DNA from: JALZAI01 sp038212215 | GTDB taxonomy: Bacteria > Actinomycetota > Actinomycetes > Mycobacteriales > Jatrophihabitantaceae | Reading direction: 5' to 3' | Assembly: GCA_038212215.1 (NCBI GenBank) | Contig: JBBQUT010000015.1 | Coordinates: 27,459 to 91,458, forward strand | DNA length: 64,000 nt | Part shown: positions 52,830 to 61,348 of the stretch, in pieces | How positions within the stretch are numbered: the stretch's first letter is position 1 | How the letters are laid out: every line of letters begins with the position of its first letter | The notes under the pieces: generated by a model | What the model was told of the DNA's origin: nothing | What the model saw: the letters and a program-made list of their open reading frames with translations, nothing else | Databases searched by the model: none | Position numbers and translations under genes: made by a program

Positions 52830-53190
52830 TGTCGGCGCCGACCAGCCGGCCAGCCAGCAGGATCGCTAAACCGGTCGGCCAGCGCGCGGCTCATCAACCC
52901 GGCGATCAGAGCGAGCTTCTGCCGGTTGCCCTTGGGGTCGCTACAAACCTCCTTCGATCGGTCGAGGCGAACCGCTCGATCAGCTCATCGCCATAGCTGG
53001 GGTCGACGCGGGCCTGCGCCCGACCTGGCAGGTGCAGCGTCTCCTGGCCGGTTAGCGAGGGACGCTGGGTGGTCCTTCCTGCCGTCGTCTTGCCCACCCG
53101 TTCGGGCCTATGTAGGCGAGCACGTCGCCGGCCTGGACCGCGAGGTCGAGCGGCGCAGACCCAGGGCGACGTCGCTCGATCAGACTTCAG
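52830..53190 (-). pseudogene. ABC transporter ATPase remnant
   Basis: On the minus strand AVQAGDVLAYIGPNG in one frame continues as VGKTTAGRTTQ in the next, reconstituting a Walker A region with a frameshift, followed by PSYGDELIERF. Further downstream the signature-like GNRQKLALIAGLMSRA appears in another frame. Walker B and the rest are missing. Confidence 0.55.
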
Positions 53191-53324
53191 GATCAACCCA
53201 TATTCCCGCAGCGGGTGTGGGTGCAGGTTCCGTGTTCCGCCGGGTCTGCGGGCTTTACCTCACGCAGGTAGGGCATCGGCCGCAGGCTCAGCTCTCGGGC
53301 AGGGCGGCGACTACCACGTGGCGC

Positions 53325-53341
53325 CTTCATCGGATCTTCAT
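53325..53341 (+). promoter_or_regulatory. CTTCAT direct repeats (11-bp period)
   Basis: CTTCAT at 53325 and 53336, exactly 11 bp apart (CTTCATCGGATCTTCAT), about 90 bp before the Met-rich protein gene. The arrangement repeats that before the oxidase at 37820. Confidence 0.6.
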
Positions 53342-53427
53342 CCGCGCGATCGTCGTGGCGTCACATTGCGCCAGCACGCTTGAGGGTGAACACCGAATGG
53401 TGTCGATAGAGACTGGAGTTGAACGAG

Positions 53428-53967
53428 ATGGCTTTGAATCGCAGAACCTTCACAGTAAGCGTGGTGACCCTCGGACTGGTCGGCCTGTCTGGCGTTGGCG
53501 TCGCGTGGGCAGCGACCGACGGGAACTCCCCGTCAGCAACCGCGAGCTCGAACAGTAGTCATCGCGCCGGGATGTTCGGCATGGCCTACGGGAAGTATTC
53601 GCCGATGACCGCGGCGGCGAATTATCTCGGCCTGAGCCAGACCGAATTGATCAAGCAGATGCACGCCGGTAAGACGCTCGCCGACATCGCCAAGGCGCAG
53701 GGCAAGACGGTGTCCGGCGTCCAGGCTGCAATGGTCGCAGCTATGCAGCGCAATCTCGCCGCCGACAAGGCACTGACCGCCGCCCAGCGAACCGCGATTC
53801 TCGCTCTGATGAAGAGCCACCTGGCCGCGATGGTGAGCGGCGAACACGTGTCCGGCATGGACCTGGATGACATGAGCGGCAAAATGATGGGCAACTCCGG
53901 CACCAGGATGGGCGGTTCGAGCACCGGGATGATGGGCAGTTCGAGCACCGGGATGATGGGCCGCTAG
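53428..53967 (+). CDS. Secreted protein with Met-rich C-terminus
   Basis: The 179-residue protein has a signal peptide (MALNRRTFTVSVVTLGLVGL...VAWA), a helical domain with YLGLSQTELIKQMHAGKTLA and DIAKAQGKTVSGVQ repeats, and a Met/Gly/Ser C-terminus with tandem GSSSTGMMG units plus SGMDLDDMSGKMMGN. Met clusters are typical of extracytoplasmic Cu(I) binding. Immediately downstream are a response regulator and kinase. CTTCAT repeats upstream suggest two-component control. Confidence 0.8.
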   Translation: MALNRRTFTVSVVTLGLVGLSGVGVAWAATDGNSPSATASSNSSHRAGMFGMAYGKYSPMTAAANYLGLSQTELIKQMHAGKTLADIAKAQGKTVSGVQAAMVAAMQRNLAADKALTAAQRTAILALMKSHLAAMVSGEHVSGMDLDDMSGKMMGNSGTRMGGSSTGMMGSSSTGMMGR

Positions 53968-54005
53968 CGCTCGTCCACGCCGTAATCTTGTTCGAGGGGT
54001 GAGCC

Positions 54006-54695
54006 GTGCGGAAGGTGCTGGTCGTCGACGACGAGCCACACATCCGGATTGTGCTGCGCGCCTACCTCGAGGCCGACGGGTTCGCGGTGGTGGAGGCAGC
54101 CGACGGAGAGGCTGCCCTCACCGCACTGCGCGCTGACCCACCCGATCTGGTGTTGCTCGACGTGATGATGCCCGGCATCGACGGGCTCGAAGTGCTTCGG
54201 CAGCTGCGGACCGTCAGCGACGTGTACGTCATCCTCGTCACCGCGCGCACCGAGGAGGTCGACAAGCTCGTCGGGCTCGGCGTCGGTGCGGACGACTACG
54301 TGACCAAGCCATTCAGCCCGCGCGAGGTGACCGCCCGGGTCAAGGCGGTCCTGCGCCGGGACCGGGGCGGCCGCGTCGGCGAGGACACCCGGCTGGGTTT
54401 CGAGGGCCTGACCATCGATCCGGCCGGCCGCGAGGTTGAGGCGAACGGCGCGCCGATCGAGCTGTCCAGCCTGGAGTTCGACCTGCTCTCCGCGCTCGCC
54501 CGTGCACCGGGGCGGGTGTTCTCCCGCGCCCAGCTGCTCCAGCAGGTGTGGGGCTACGACTTCTACGGCGACGAACGCGTCGTCGACGTCCACATCCGCG
54601 GCCTGCGGTCCCGGCTAGGCGACGACGCTAGCGACCCGCACCTGATCGCCACCGTGCGCGGCGCGGGATACAAGTTTGTGGGCAGGGCGGTGTGA
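54006..54695 (+). CDS. OmpR/PhoB-type response regulator
   Basis: A GTG start follows GAGGGG. The 229-residue protein has receiver residues DDE (8-10), D52 (VLLDVMMPG), VTARTEE and DDYVTKPFSP, then a winged helix (ELSSLEFDLLSALARAPGRV; VDVHIRGLRSRLGDDA). It resembles the regulator at 36524-37255 in the receiver core. The stop overlaps the kinase start (GTGA), giving a two-component operon after the Met-rich secreted protein. Confidence 0.94.
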   Translation: MRKVLVVDDEPHIRIVLRAYLEADGFAVVEAADGEAALTALRADPPDLVLLDVMMPGIDGLEVLRQLRTVSDVYVILVTARTEEVDKLVGLGVGADDYVTKPFSPREVTARVKAVLRRDRGGRVGEDTRLGFEGLTIDPAGREVEANGAPIELSSLEFDLLSALARAPGRVFSRAQLLQQVWGYDFYGDERVVDVHIRGLRSRLGDDASDPHLIATVRGAGYKFVGRAV

Positions 54696-55786
54696 CGATG
54701 CGGCTACCGGTCCGGCTTTTCGCGTCGCACGCCATCGTCGCTGTGGTGGCCGGCGCGGTGGCCTACCTGACGGTTCGGTTGCTCGCCCCGCACCTGTTCG
54801 ACCAGCACATGGGCATGGGCGGCGGCTCGGGGATGATAACGGGCACCACGTCCTCGAGCGTGCACTCCGCGTTCGTCACAGCGCTGAACACAGCGCTTCT
54901 CGTGGGCGTCCTGGTCAGCATTGCCGCCGCCGCGATCGTTGCCGCACTGGTCACCCGCCGGCTGCTCCGCCCGCTCGAAGCGGTGCGCGCCGCGACCCGT
55001 CAGATCGCGGCCGGCAGCTTCGAGGCGAACGTCCCGCTGCCGTCCGCGCCGGAGCTCGCCGCACTCGCCACCGACGTCAACACCCTCGCGCACGCGCTGG
55101 CCGACACCGAGACGCGCCGCGCCCGGCTGCTCGGCGACGTCGCACACGAGATGCGCACTCCGCTCACATCTCTCGACGGCTACGTCGAAGGGATCATCGA
55201 CGGCGTGTTCGCTGCGGACCCGGATACGCTCGCGTCCGTCAGCGCGGAGTTGCGCCGGCTGCACCGGCTCGCCGAGGACCTGTCGAGCCTGTCACGGACG
55301 GAGGAGCAGCGGCTCGAGCTGCAGCCCGCCGATGCGGACCTCGCCGATCTCGCGCGGCGCGCGGCTCGCCGGCTGGCGCCGCAGTTCGGCGACGCGCAGG
55401 TCACGCTGGCCGTCGACGCCGAAGACGCACTGCCCGTACATGTCGACCCCGATCGGATCACCCAGGTATTGACGAACGTGCTCGGCAACGCCCTGCTCGC
55501 CACACCCACCGGCGGGGCCGTCACCGTCACCGCGCGGCGGTTCGGCGACCGCGGCGAAGTCGTCGTCACCGACACCGGAGTCGGCCTTGCGCCCGAGGAC
55601 GTCGAGCGGGTCTTCGAGCGCTTCTACCGCGCCCCCGGACAGCCGCGCCGCTCCGGCGGCTCGGGCATCGGCCTCACCATCGCTCGCGGCATCGCACGCG
55701 GCCACGGCGGGGACATGACCGCGGGGTCGGCAGGGCGAGGACTTGGAGCCCATTTCACGCTCCACCTTCCGCTCTCCGAGAGGTAA
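54692..55786 (+). CDS. Sensor histidine kinase with Met/His-rich sensor loop
   Basis: The 364-residue kinase (GTG 54692 or ATG 54698) has two transmembrane helices around 12-30 and 65-88. The short extracytoplasmic loop contains HLFDQHMGMGGGSGM, a Met/His cluster fitting Cu(I) or Ag(I) sensing. HAMP, H152 (VAHEMRTPLTS), N box (VLGNALLATP) and G boxes (TDTGVGLAPEDV, GSGIGLTIARGI) follow. It pairs with the upstream regulator. Confidence 0.93.
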   Translation: MTMRLPVRLFASHAIVAVVAGAVAYLTVRLLAPHLFDQHMGMGGGSGMITGTTSSSVHSAFVTALNTALLVGVLVSIAAAAIVAALVTRRLLRPLEAVRAATRQIAAGSFEANVPLPSAPELAALATDVNTLAHALADTETRRARLLGDVAHEMRTPLTSLDGYVEGIIDGVFAADPDTLASVSAELRRLHRLAEDLSSLSRTEEQRLELQPADADLADLARRAARRLAPQFGDAQVTLAVDAEDALPVHVDPDRITQVLTNVLGNALLATPTGGAVTVTARRFGDRGEVVVTDTGVGLAPEDVERVFERFYRAPGQPRRSGGSGIGLTIARGIARGHGGDMTAGSAGRGLGAHFTLHLPLSER

Positions 55787-55822
55787 CGCGAGGGAGTTGC
55801 TCGGGCCGCCCACCGGACTGCA

Positions 55823-56374
55823 TCACCCTGACGGCTGCCAGGACGGGTATCCACAACTCCGAGTAGCCGATGGACAACGCCGACCTTCGCGACCGTGCGA
55901 TAACGCCGGAGCGGGGTCGCAAGGCGCGGTAGCTGAGCGATGTGTGAATCGGTAGACGAAGCTCACCACGGGCGCGATCTCCTTCGGCGTGCGGTCCGGC
56001 ACGCCGTCCATATCGTCGCGGGTCGTGATGCGGTGCCAATGTACGGTCAGCGCGGCGGGCAGGTTGTTGATGACCCGCGCGCGCACGATGGCGCCGGCGA
56101 TGACGCGAATAGTCGGGCCGGGGATCTGCCCGTTGAACGCCCGTGTGTGCGCAGCCCGGCTTCCGAGGCTGATGTTCGTGGAGCCGGGGGCAGCGTCACA
56201 TTGCGCACCTGCGAGCGGGCCGAGTGCCGCAGGTGAACCCCTGCGCCGGGCCGACATCGAGTACCTGACGGTTAGAGCAGTGCGCAGCCGCTTTCGTCGC
56301 CGGGCGAGAATGCGCCGCTCGAGCGGCGCATTCATCGTGTCGCAGATGGCTGCCAAGATCCGACGCCGCCGCAC
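55823..56374 (-). pseudogene. Truncated multicopper oxidase
   Basis: Only the first cupredoxin domain is recognisable: RAFNGQIPGPTIRVIAGAIV, TVHWHRITTRDDMDGVPD and PVVSFVYRFT. The HWHG motif is HWHR, and the HPH, HPLHIHGH and HCHxxxH motifs are absent. It is the last member of a decaying minus-strand copper operon. Confidence 0.8.
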
Positions 56375-56479
56375 TGCCCGCCCCCTTCTGATCGATCAAG
56401 TGGCCTCGTGCCTTGCCCGCAGAGGTCAAGCCCGGCACCCCATGAGTGGGCCGGCCCCGCAGCGGAGTGGTTCAGATCG

Positions 56480-56764
56480 TCAGCTGTGGTTCATGCCCCG
56501 CATCATCAACGCCATCATTGCGGTGCAGGCCAGCGCGACCACGAGGAAGCTTGGACTGGCCACGCCGGTGGCGACCAGCGCGACCGCGATGACGAGCATC
56601 GGGATACAGCAAGCGATCATCATCCAGCTGTTACCCCCGTGAGCGCTGTGACCGGCGGGCGCGTCCGGCTTATGGAAGTTGACCGGACCGTCGCGTCGGC
56701 CGTTCCCGGTGGGACGGACGTGGCCCACCTGATCTTGCTGGGCGTTTTCGTGTGGCGTGGTCAT
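56480..56764 (-). CDS. Small two-helix membrane protein
   Basis: The 94-residue protein has a His-containing N-terminal tail (PAGHSAHGGNS) and two helices (WMMIACCIPMLVIAVALVAT and FLVVALACTAMMALMMRGM) with CC and many Met. It resembles small metal-operon membrane proteins of the DUF2933 kind. Its ATG overlaps the TGA that the upstream DUF2892 gene would reach without its frameshift. Confidence 0.65.
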   Translation of the reverse strand: MTTPHENAQQDQVGHVRPTGNGRRDGPVNFHKPDAPAGHSAHGGNSWMMIACCIPMLVIAVALVATGVASPSFLVVALACTAMMALMMRGMNHS

Positions 56765-56774
56765 CGGGCGCTCC

Positions 56775-57047
56775 TCAACGACTCAGGTATGTGGCCCAGC
56801 TTTTGGTAGAGCGGGCAGTGTCCGAGTGCCCCGTGACCAGCATGTCCAGACCGGCGGCGACGAGCAGAAGTTCGAGGACGACGGCCAGCGCCGAGCGAGC
56901 GCTGATGAGCAGCACCACGCCGGCGATGATGGCGGCCATACCGATCAAGATCCGCCCGGCCTGTTCAGCGCGGCTGATATTCACCGTGCGCCAAATGGGG
57001 GTGGTTGGAGTGTGCGCGCCGGTGCTCGGCGTGGTGTGCGTAGTCAT
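56775..57047 (-). pseudogene. DUF2892-like gene with C-terminal frameshift
   Basis: The frame reads RILIGMAAIIAGVVLLISAR, LAVVLELLLVAAGLDMLVTG, then HSDTARSTKSWATYLSR. In the adjacent frame the DNA encodes GALGHCPLYQKLGHIPESLR, the family C-terminus with its CPLY motif. One missing base near 56832 explains the shift. The restored frame would end in a TGA overlapping the next ATG. Confidence 0.75.
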
Positions 57048-57088
57048 GACTGCGCCTTACCGTCCAGGACGGCCAGCCCGCCGTGGTA

Positions 57089-57295
57089 TTAGGGCTCGTC
57101 GATCTCGCCGCGGGCGAACCGCACGGCAAGAAGCTGCGCTGGGGTCGGCGACGTCGCTTGCCCAGTGTCGCTTCGGCTCAGGGACCGGACTAGCCGCACG
57201 ATGGCCGTGATCACCATCCCCCAGAACAGCATCATGCCCGCCACCATGCCGAACCAGCCCCAGGCGCTGAGGTGGTCACCGTCGTAGCCGAACAT
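57089..57295 (-). CDS. SHOCT membrane protein with premature stop
   Basis: From ATG 57295 (GGAGGGG at 7-nt spacing) the 68-residue product has one helix (WGWFGMVAGMMLFWGMVITA) and a partial SHOCT motif (PAQLLAVRFARGEIDEP) ended by a TAA. The same frame continues YHGGLAVLDGKAQS to a TGA that overlaps the next start, so the TAA is a late nonsense mutation. The shortened protein may still function. Confidence 0.75.
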   Translation of the reverse strand: MFGYDGDHLSAWGWFGMVAGMMLFWGMVITAIVRLVRSLSRSDTGQATSPTPAQLLAVRFARGEIDEP

Positions 57296-57850
57296 TCGTG
57301 ATCCCCTCCTCCGTCCGCTGGACGGGCCAAGCGGGCGCGAAATGATCCCGCCTGGCCACTGAGGCCACTGTCGCGCAGGCCGCGCCGGGTAGGAAGAGAC
57401 ATTGGCCCTATGCCGCTTAGGCGAAGGACACCTGTAGGGGGCACCGGTATCGCGACTTTCCACTACTACCGGCGATAGGACGCTTGCCCCCATGAGTCCT
57501 GTCGCATTTCCCTACCCCGACGGCTTGCGGCTTCGGTGGCGAAGTCCTCGTCGATCCCGTCCTCGGCGCCCTGACCCAGGCACTTATGCACTCCCACCGC
57601 GGTCGGCCTGGCGCTGGCGCTGGCGCTGCCACGCTAGCCGCGGCGTTGCAGTCTCTGTTTCGGCGTGATCGGCATCGGGGTGGCCGTGCTGCTGTTCGTC
57701 GTGCTTGGAGACCCGAGCCCTCACTCCCGTTGCTGAGCATCCCCGGCATGACAGTTGTCGGCACGCCACTCACCATGCTCGCGGCCGCCTGGCAAACGCA
57801 AGCCAGCGTTCAACAACGACTGGCAGTAAGTCCAGATGCGGCGTCGGGAA
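57296..57850. other. No intact gene
   Basis: About 550 bp. A plus-strand stretch near 57655-57735 (FGVIGIGVAVLLFVVLGDPS) looks like a transmembrane helix of an ABC-2/DUF3533-type permease in a broken frame. Otherwise nothing recognisable. Confidence 0.4.
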
Positions 57851-58906
57851 TTACAGCAGGCCGCCAGACTGCCACACCGTCCACGGCAGGTTCCAGTCAC
57901 CGAACCCGTCCCACGACGGCATGCGCGTCCCGCCCGTGGCGGCGTAGGTAAGGACGTCACCGATTCGGGCGTACGTATAGAACCACTTCGCGTCATCGAC
58001 GTTGAGGTTGGTGCATCCGTTCGAGGTCGACCGGATGCCTATGTTGCCGCCGTTCCATGAGGCGGCGTGCACGTACTCACCGGAGTTCGTGATGCGCACC
58101 GACCACGGCACCATCAGGTCATACGGATCCGCCGGAGTGTTCGACACCATCCGGACCGTCCCCTCGGGGCGCAGCCTGCTGGTTCCCGGGATGTCCTCGC
58201 CCTTCTGCATGACAACTTTCGTGCCCGTGTACGTCGGCGTGGTCGCTTTACCGCAGGACACTGACATGGTGCGCAGCGTCTTGCCGTCCGAGGTCGCGAC
58301 CAGCTTCTCCGCGCGACAGTCGACGGTGGAGACGTTGGCCGCTGCAGTAGCGATGGAGAGCGTGAGGCTGTTGTCGAAGCTCAGCCCTACGCCGGCCGAG
58401 ACGCCCCTGACGGGCAGATCGAGGTGAATCTTGGCGTGCGCCGGCCAGTACTGCCGCAGCCGGTAGTGGGCCTCGAGCACCTCGCCCTTGCGTCCCGACT
58501 TCTCCCAATACCAGGCGCCGGAGACCTTCTTGCCGTTGACGGTGACGGTCGCCGCCTGCTCGAAGGCGCTCGCGTCGGTGATCTTGCGGTCGAAGTAGGC
58601 GATGATCGGCATTCCGATCCCGTACACGCCGCCATCGCCCTCCAGCAAGGACACGTGAACCGGGGCGCCGACGACTGAGGAGGACCTCCCTGGCGAGGCC
58701 GAGCCTGACGCGGGCGACGACCCGCCTGTTGGTTGCGAGGCCGAACCTGGCGGTGACACGGTCTGACTGACCGTCCTGGTCGCAGTTCCCCCTCCGGACG
58801 AACACGCCGCCATCGCGACCAGCGCCGTAAGGCCGCAGGCGATTGCCGCGGCGAGCCGCCGGCCCCGCAACGGAAATCGCCTGACCACGCGAGCTACTAG
58901 GCGCAT
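57851..58906 (-). CDS. L,D-transpeptidase lipoprotein (LdtMt2-like)
   Basis: The 351-residue protein has a signal peptide with lipobox (VAMAACSSGG), a Ser/Gly/Pro linker, an Ig-like domain (MPIIAYFDRKITDASAFEQA, WYWEKSGRKGEVLEAHYR) and a YkuD catalytic domain with HAASWNGGNIGIRSTSNGC, where C298 is the nucleophile, ending in an LdtMt2-like Trp-rich tail (DGFGDWNLPWTVWQSGG). It forms 3-3 peptidoglycan cross-links. Copper is reported to inhibit L,D-transpeptidases, so its place in a copper island is notable. Confidence 0.93.
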   Translation of the reverse strand: MRLVARVVRRFPLRGRRLAAAIACGLTALVAMAACSSGGGTATRTVSQTVSPPGSASQPTGGSSPASGSASPGRSSSVVGAPVHVSLLEGDGGVYGIGMPIIAYFDRKITDASAFEQAATVTVNGKKVSGAWYWEKSGRKGEVLEAHYRLRQYWPAHAKIHLDLPVRGVSAGVGLSFDNSLTLSIATAAANVSTVDCRAEKLVATSDGKTLRTMSVSCGKATTPTYTGTKVVMQKGEDIPGTSRLRPEGTVRMVSNTPADPYDLMVPWSVRITNSGEYVHAASWNGGNIGIRSTSNGCTNLNVDDAKWFYTYARIGDVLTYAATGGTRMPSWDGFGDWNLPWTVWQSGGLL

Positions 58907-59584
58907 TAGGACACGGTAGCCGAGCAGGCTCGGCCGCCATCTGTCGCGGTCCGGCTTGCTAGAACCCGCGTGGTGAGTCCCGTGCCGAACCGGCCCGGCC
59001 CGGCCCGCACCCAGGCCCGCGCGTGATGAATTGGATGAAGCGGGGGGTTCAGTATCGGTGCTGCTCGGCCAGGATCACATCAGCGAGAACAGCACCGTTG
59101 TCAGCGGTCACCCTGCGGCCACATCGACGAGCGTCGGCGCCTGCTGCTTGGCGAACGCCGGTTGTGCACCATCGCTAGCTCGGTGGTCACGATAATGCTG
59201 GGCCACGGGCGGGAAGGCTCGGGAGCGCCGTGCCTAGTCCCCACCGCATCGAGGGGCTACTCGCCGGGATCCGGTTGCAGTGGCGGCGGCGACGGTGCGG
59301 CGATACTTGCGGCAACCACACGAGGGCGCCGGTGCGCAGGCAATGACCTCAGCGGTGCACGCCCCTGTTGATGAGGCTGTGGGACCACTGCGGGTCGCGG
59401 CCGGGTGCGCGAGGACGTTTAAGCCGGCGTCGTCATTGGATGATCAATTGGTTCGCGTCCTACTCGGCATGTCGCCGCCCGGCTTTCGCGGTGCGCCGGC
59501 GAGGGCAATGGCGTGCCCCGGTGTCGGCGAGCGGGCTTCCCTCGGCAACTATGCTCCGGGGCGACAGCGAGATGTGGGAGCGGT
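58907..59584. other. No convincing gene
   Basis: About 680 bp with only short, motif-free frames. It contains the upstream region of the BlaI-like repressor; a clear BlaI dyad (TACA...TGTA) was not found. Confidence 0.4.
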
Positions 59585-59956
59585 ATGCCTCGGTTCGGTG
59601 ACCTGGAAGCGGCAGTCATGGATGAAATTTGGGCAGCCGCGGCCCCGGTGCGAGTTCGCGACGTGCTGGCAGGGATCAACCGTAACCGCACGTTGGCCTA
59701 CACGACGGTGCAAACGGTAATGGACGTGCTGTATCGCAAGGGCTGGCTTGCGCGGCAAAAGGACGGCCGCGCGAACGTTTACACGGCGACGGCTACGCGG
59801 GAGGATTACGTCGCCGGTCTGCTCGACGAGGCGTTGACGGAGACCGCGGACCGGGGGGCGACGCTGCTGCGGTTCGTGGAGCGGATGGATGCCGACCAGG
59901 CGGCGGAACTGCGCCGCGCGCTGTCGCTAGCAAGGCGGGCGGGTCGTCGCCGGTGA
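59585..59956 (+). CDS. BlaI/MecI/CopY-family repressor
   Basis: The 123-residue protein starts MPRFGDLEAAVMDEIWAAAA. The winged helix has RDVLAGINRNRTLAYTTVQT as recognition region and VMDVLYRKGWLARQKDGRAN, followed by a dimerisation helix with no metal-binding CxC, so it is BlaI- rather than CopY-like. The stop overlaps the start of the M56 peptidase (GTGA), the usual BlaI-BlaR1-type pairing in actinomycetes, where cleavage relieves repression. Confidence 0.93.
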   Translation: MPRFGDLEAAVMDEIWAAAAPVRVRDVLAGINRNRTLAYTTVQTVMDVLYRKGWLARQKDGRANVYTATATREDYVAGLLDEALTETADRGATLLRFVERMDADQAAELRRALSLARRAGRRR

Positions 59957-60936
59957 CGGCCGCACTTGTACTCGTGGCCTACGCCGTGCTGATTTGCGTA
60001 ATCGGTCCGCGGTTACTGACCTCTGTTGGCTGGACCGATCGCGCGCCGCGATTGGGGATCATCGCCTGGCAGGCAGCCACCACTGCGGTTGTCGCGGCAG
60101 TAAGTCTGGCCGGTACCGCGCTGGTGCTGCCGGCGGTGCACCTCACCACGAATCTGCGTGAGCTATTCCGGGCGTGCGTCGTGATGCTTAGCGCCCGCCA
60201 CGCTACTCCGGCTGGGCCGCTGATGGCTGTCGTCGGGACGGTGGTGGCGCTCGGCGTACTCAGCCGATCGGCGTCCTGTGTGATCGGCGCCCTGGCCCGC
60301 GCGGCGCGCGAGCGCGCCCGGCACGGGCAGGCTCTCACCCTGGCCGGGCGGCACTTTCCCGACATCGGCGCGGTAGTCCTCGAGGGTGCCGAGCCGGCGC
60401 TGTACTGCGTGCCAGGGCGTCGTCGGCGGATTGTGGTGACGACCGGCGCCTTGGCCCTGCTGGACGGTGCGCAACTCGCTGCCGCCTTGGCACATGAGCG
60501 CGCGCACCTGCGTCAGCGTCACGACCTCGTCATCGCCTTTGCGCTCGGCCTGGCCCGGGCTTTCCCGAACGTGGCGGTGTTTCGTGTCGCTTCGACTGAG
60601 ACGTCTCGTCTGGTGGAGCTGCTCGCCGATGACGCGGCGGCACGCGCCACCGACCGGTTGACCCTGGCTGATGCGTTGCTCACGCTGGCGAACGGCGACA
60701 CGCCGGCAGCGGCACTGGGCGCGGCCGGCGCGGGTGCCGACCGGCTGCGCCGGCTCATTGCCCCGCCTCGGCCCCTGAGCCGCGGTCGGACTCTGGCCGC
60801 GGGGTTTGTCGCCGCCGGCCTGCTGGCGGCGCCGGTGACGAGTTTCGCCATCATCAGCCCATTGGCCACCCTGGACCACTGCCCAGCCGCCGGGGCCGTC
60901 GGCACCCGGCACTCCGGTTCTGCGCAGGACGTTTGA
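59953..60936 (+). CDS. M56-family membrane metallopeptidase
   Basis: The 327-residue protein has three N-terminal helices, a cytoplasmic peptidase domain with the zinc motif HERAH (ALAHERAHLRQRHD) and a downstream Glu (ELLADDAAA), and a final helix near 275-300. It lacks a BlaR1 penicillin-binding sensor domain, so the signal is unknown. Together with BlaI it forms a stress switch whose likely target in view is the nearby envelope or copper genes. Confidence 0.88.
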   Translation: MTAALVLVAYAVLICVIGPRLLTSVGWTDRAPRLGIIAWQAATTAVVAAVSLAGTALVLPAVHLTTNLRELFRACVVMLSARHATPAGPLMAVVGTVVALGVLSRSASCVIGALARAARERARHGQALTLAGRHFPDIGAVVLEGAEPALYCVPGRRRRIVVTTGALALLDGAQLAAALAHERAHLRQRHDLVIAFALGLARAFPNVAVFRVASTETSRLVELLADDAAARATDRLTLADALLTLANGDTPAAALGAAGAGADRLRRLIAPPRPLSRGRTLAAGFVAAGLLAAPVTSFAIISPLATLDHCPAAGAVGTRHSGSAQDV

Positions 60937-61027
60937 TCCGGCCGCACGCCGCCGATTCGCCGGTCGATCCAGAAACGAAACCAAGGCCGTCAGTGCAACA
61001 GGTCCTCGCTGAGGTGACTTTGTGCCC

Positions 61028-61042
61028 TACCCCCGTTGGGTT
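61028..61042. promoter_or_regulatory. CsoR-type box
   Basis: TACCCCCGTTGGGTT, a C-tract/G-tract imperfect palindrome, lies about 85 bp before the small membrane protein that starts the csoR-copA operon. Confidence 0.45.
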
Positions 61043-61114
61043 CCAAAGAAGAAGATCAAGTTGTGATCTCGGGATCTTCCCCAGGCGGCAAGTGAAGGAA
61101 GGTGCGTCTTCGTG

Positions 61115-61348
61115 ATGTGGTGGAACAACGGAGCGTGGGGCGCCGGCGACTGGATCGCGATGAGTTTCATGATGCTGGTGTTCTGGGGCCTGCTGGCCGC
61201 GTTGACCGTGTGGCTGGTCCGCAGCCCCCGCAAGCGCCAGGACAGCGCACTCCTGCAGGCAACTCCGCCAGCGACGTCGCGCCCCGACCCGCGGGTTCAC
61301 CCGAGCAACAGTGGTGGCTCTGATGCCGGCGCTCGGGTGCGGAGATGA
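61115..61348 (+). CDS. Small membrane protein, SHOCT-lacking
   Basis: The 77-residue product (ATG 61115, or GTG 61112) has a Trp/Asn-rich start (MWWNNGAWGAGDWIAMSF), one helix and a polar tail. The N-terminal layout matches SHOCT proteins of copper operons but no SHOCT motif follows. Its stop overlaps the ATG of the CsoR gene. Confidence 0.65.
   Translation: MWWNNGAWGAGDWIAMSFMMLVFWGLLAALTVWLVRSPRKRQDSALLQATPPATSRPDPRVHPSNSGGSDAGARVRR

Noticed and set aside
20130..57295. Stop-codon reassignment to explain in-frame TAG (20250) and TAA (57089)
   Set aside because: These stops occur in genes or operons with other lesions, while intact genes use all three stops normally.
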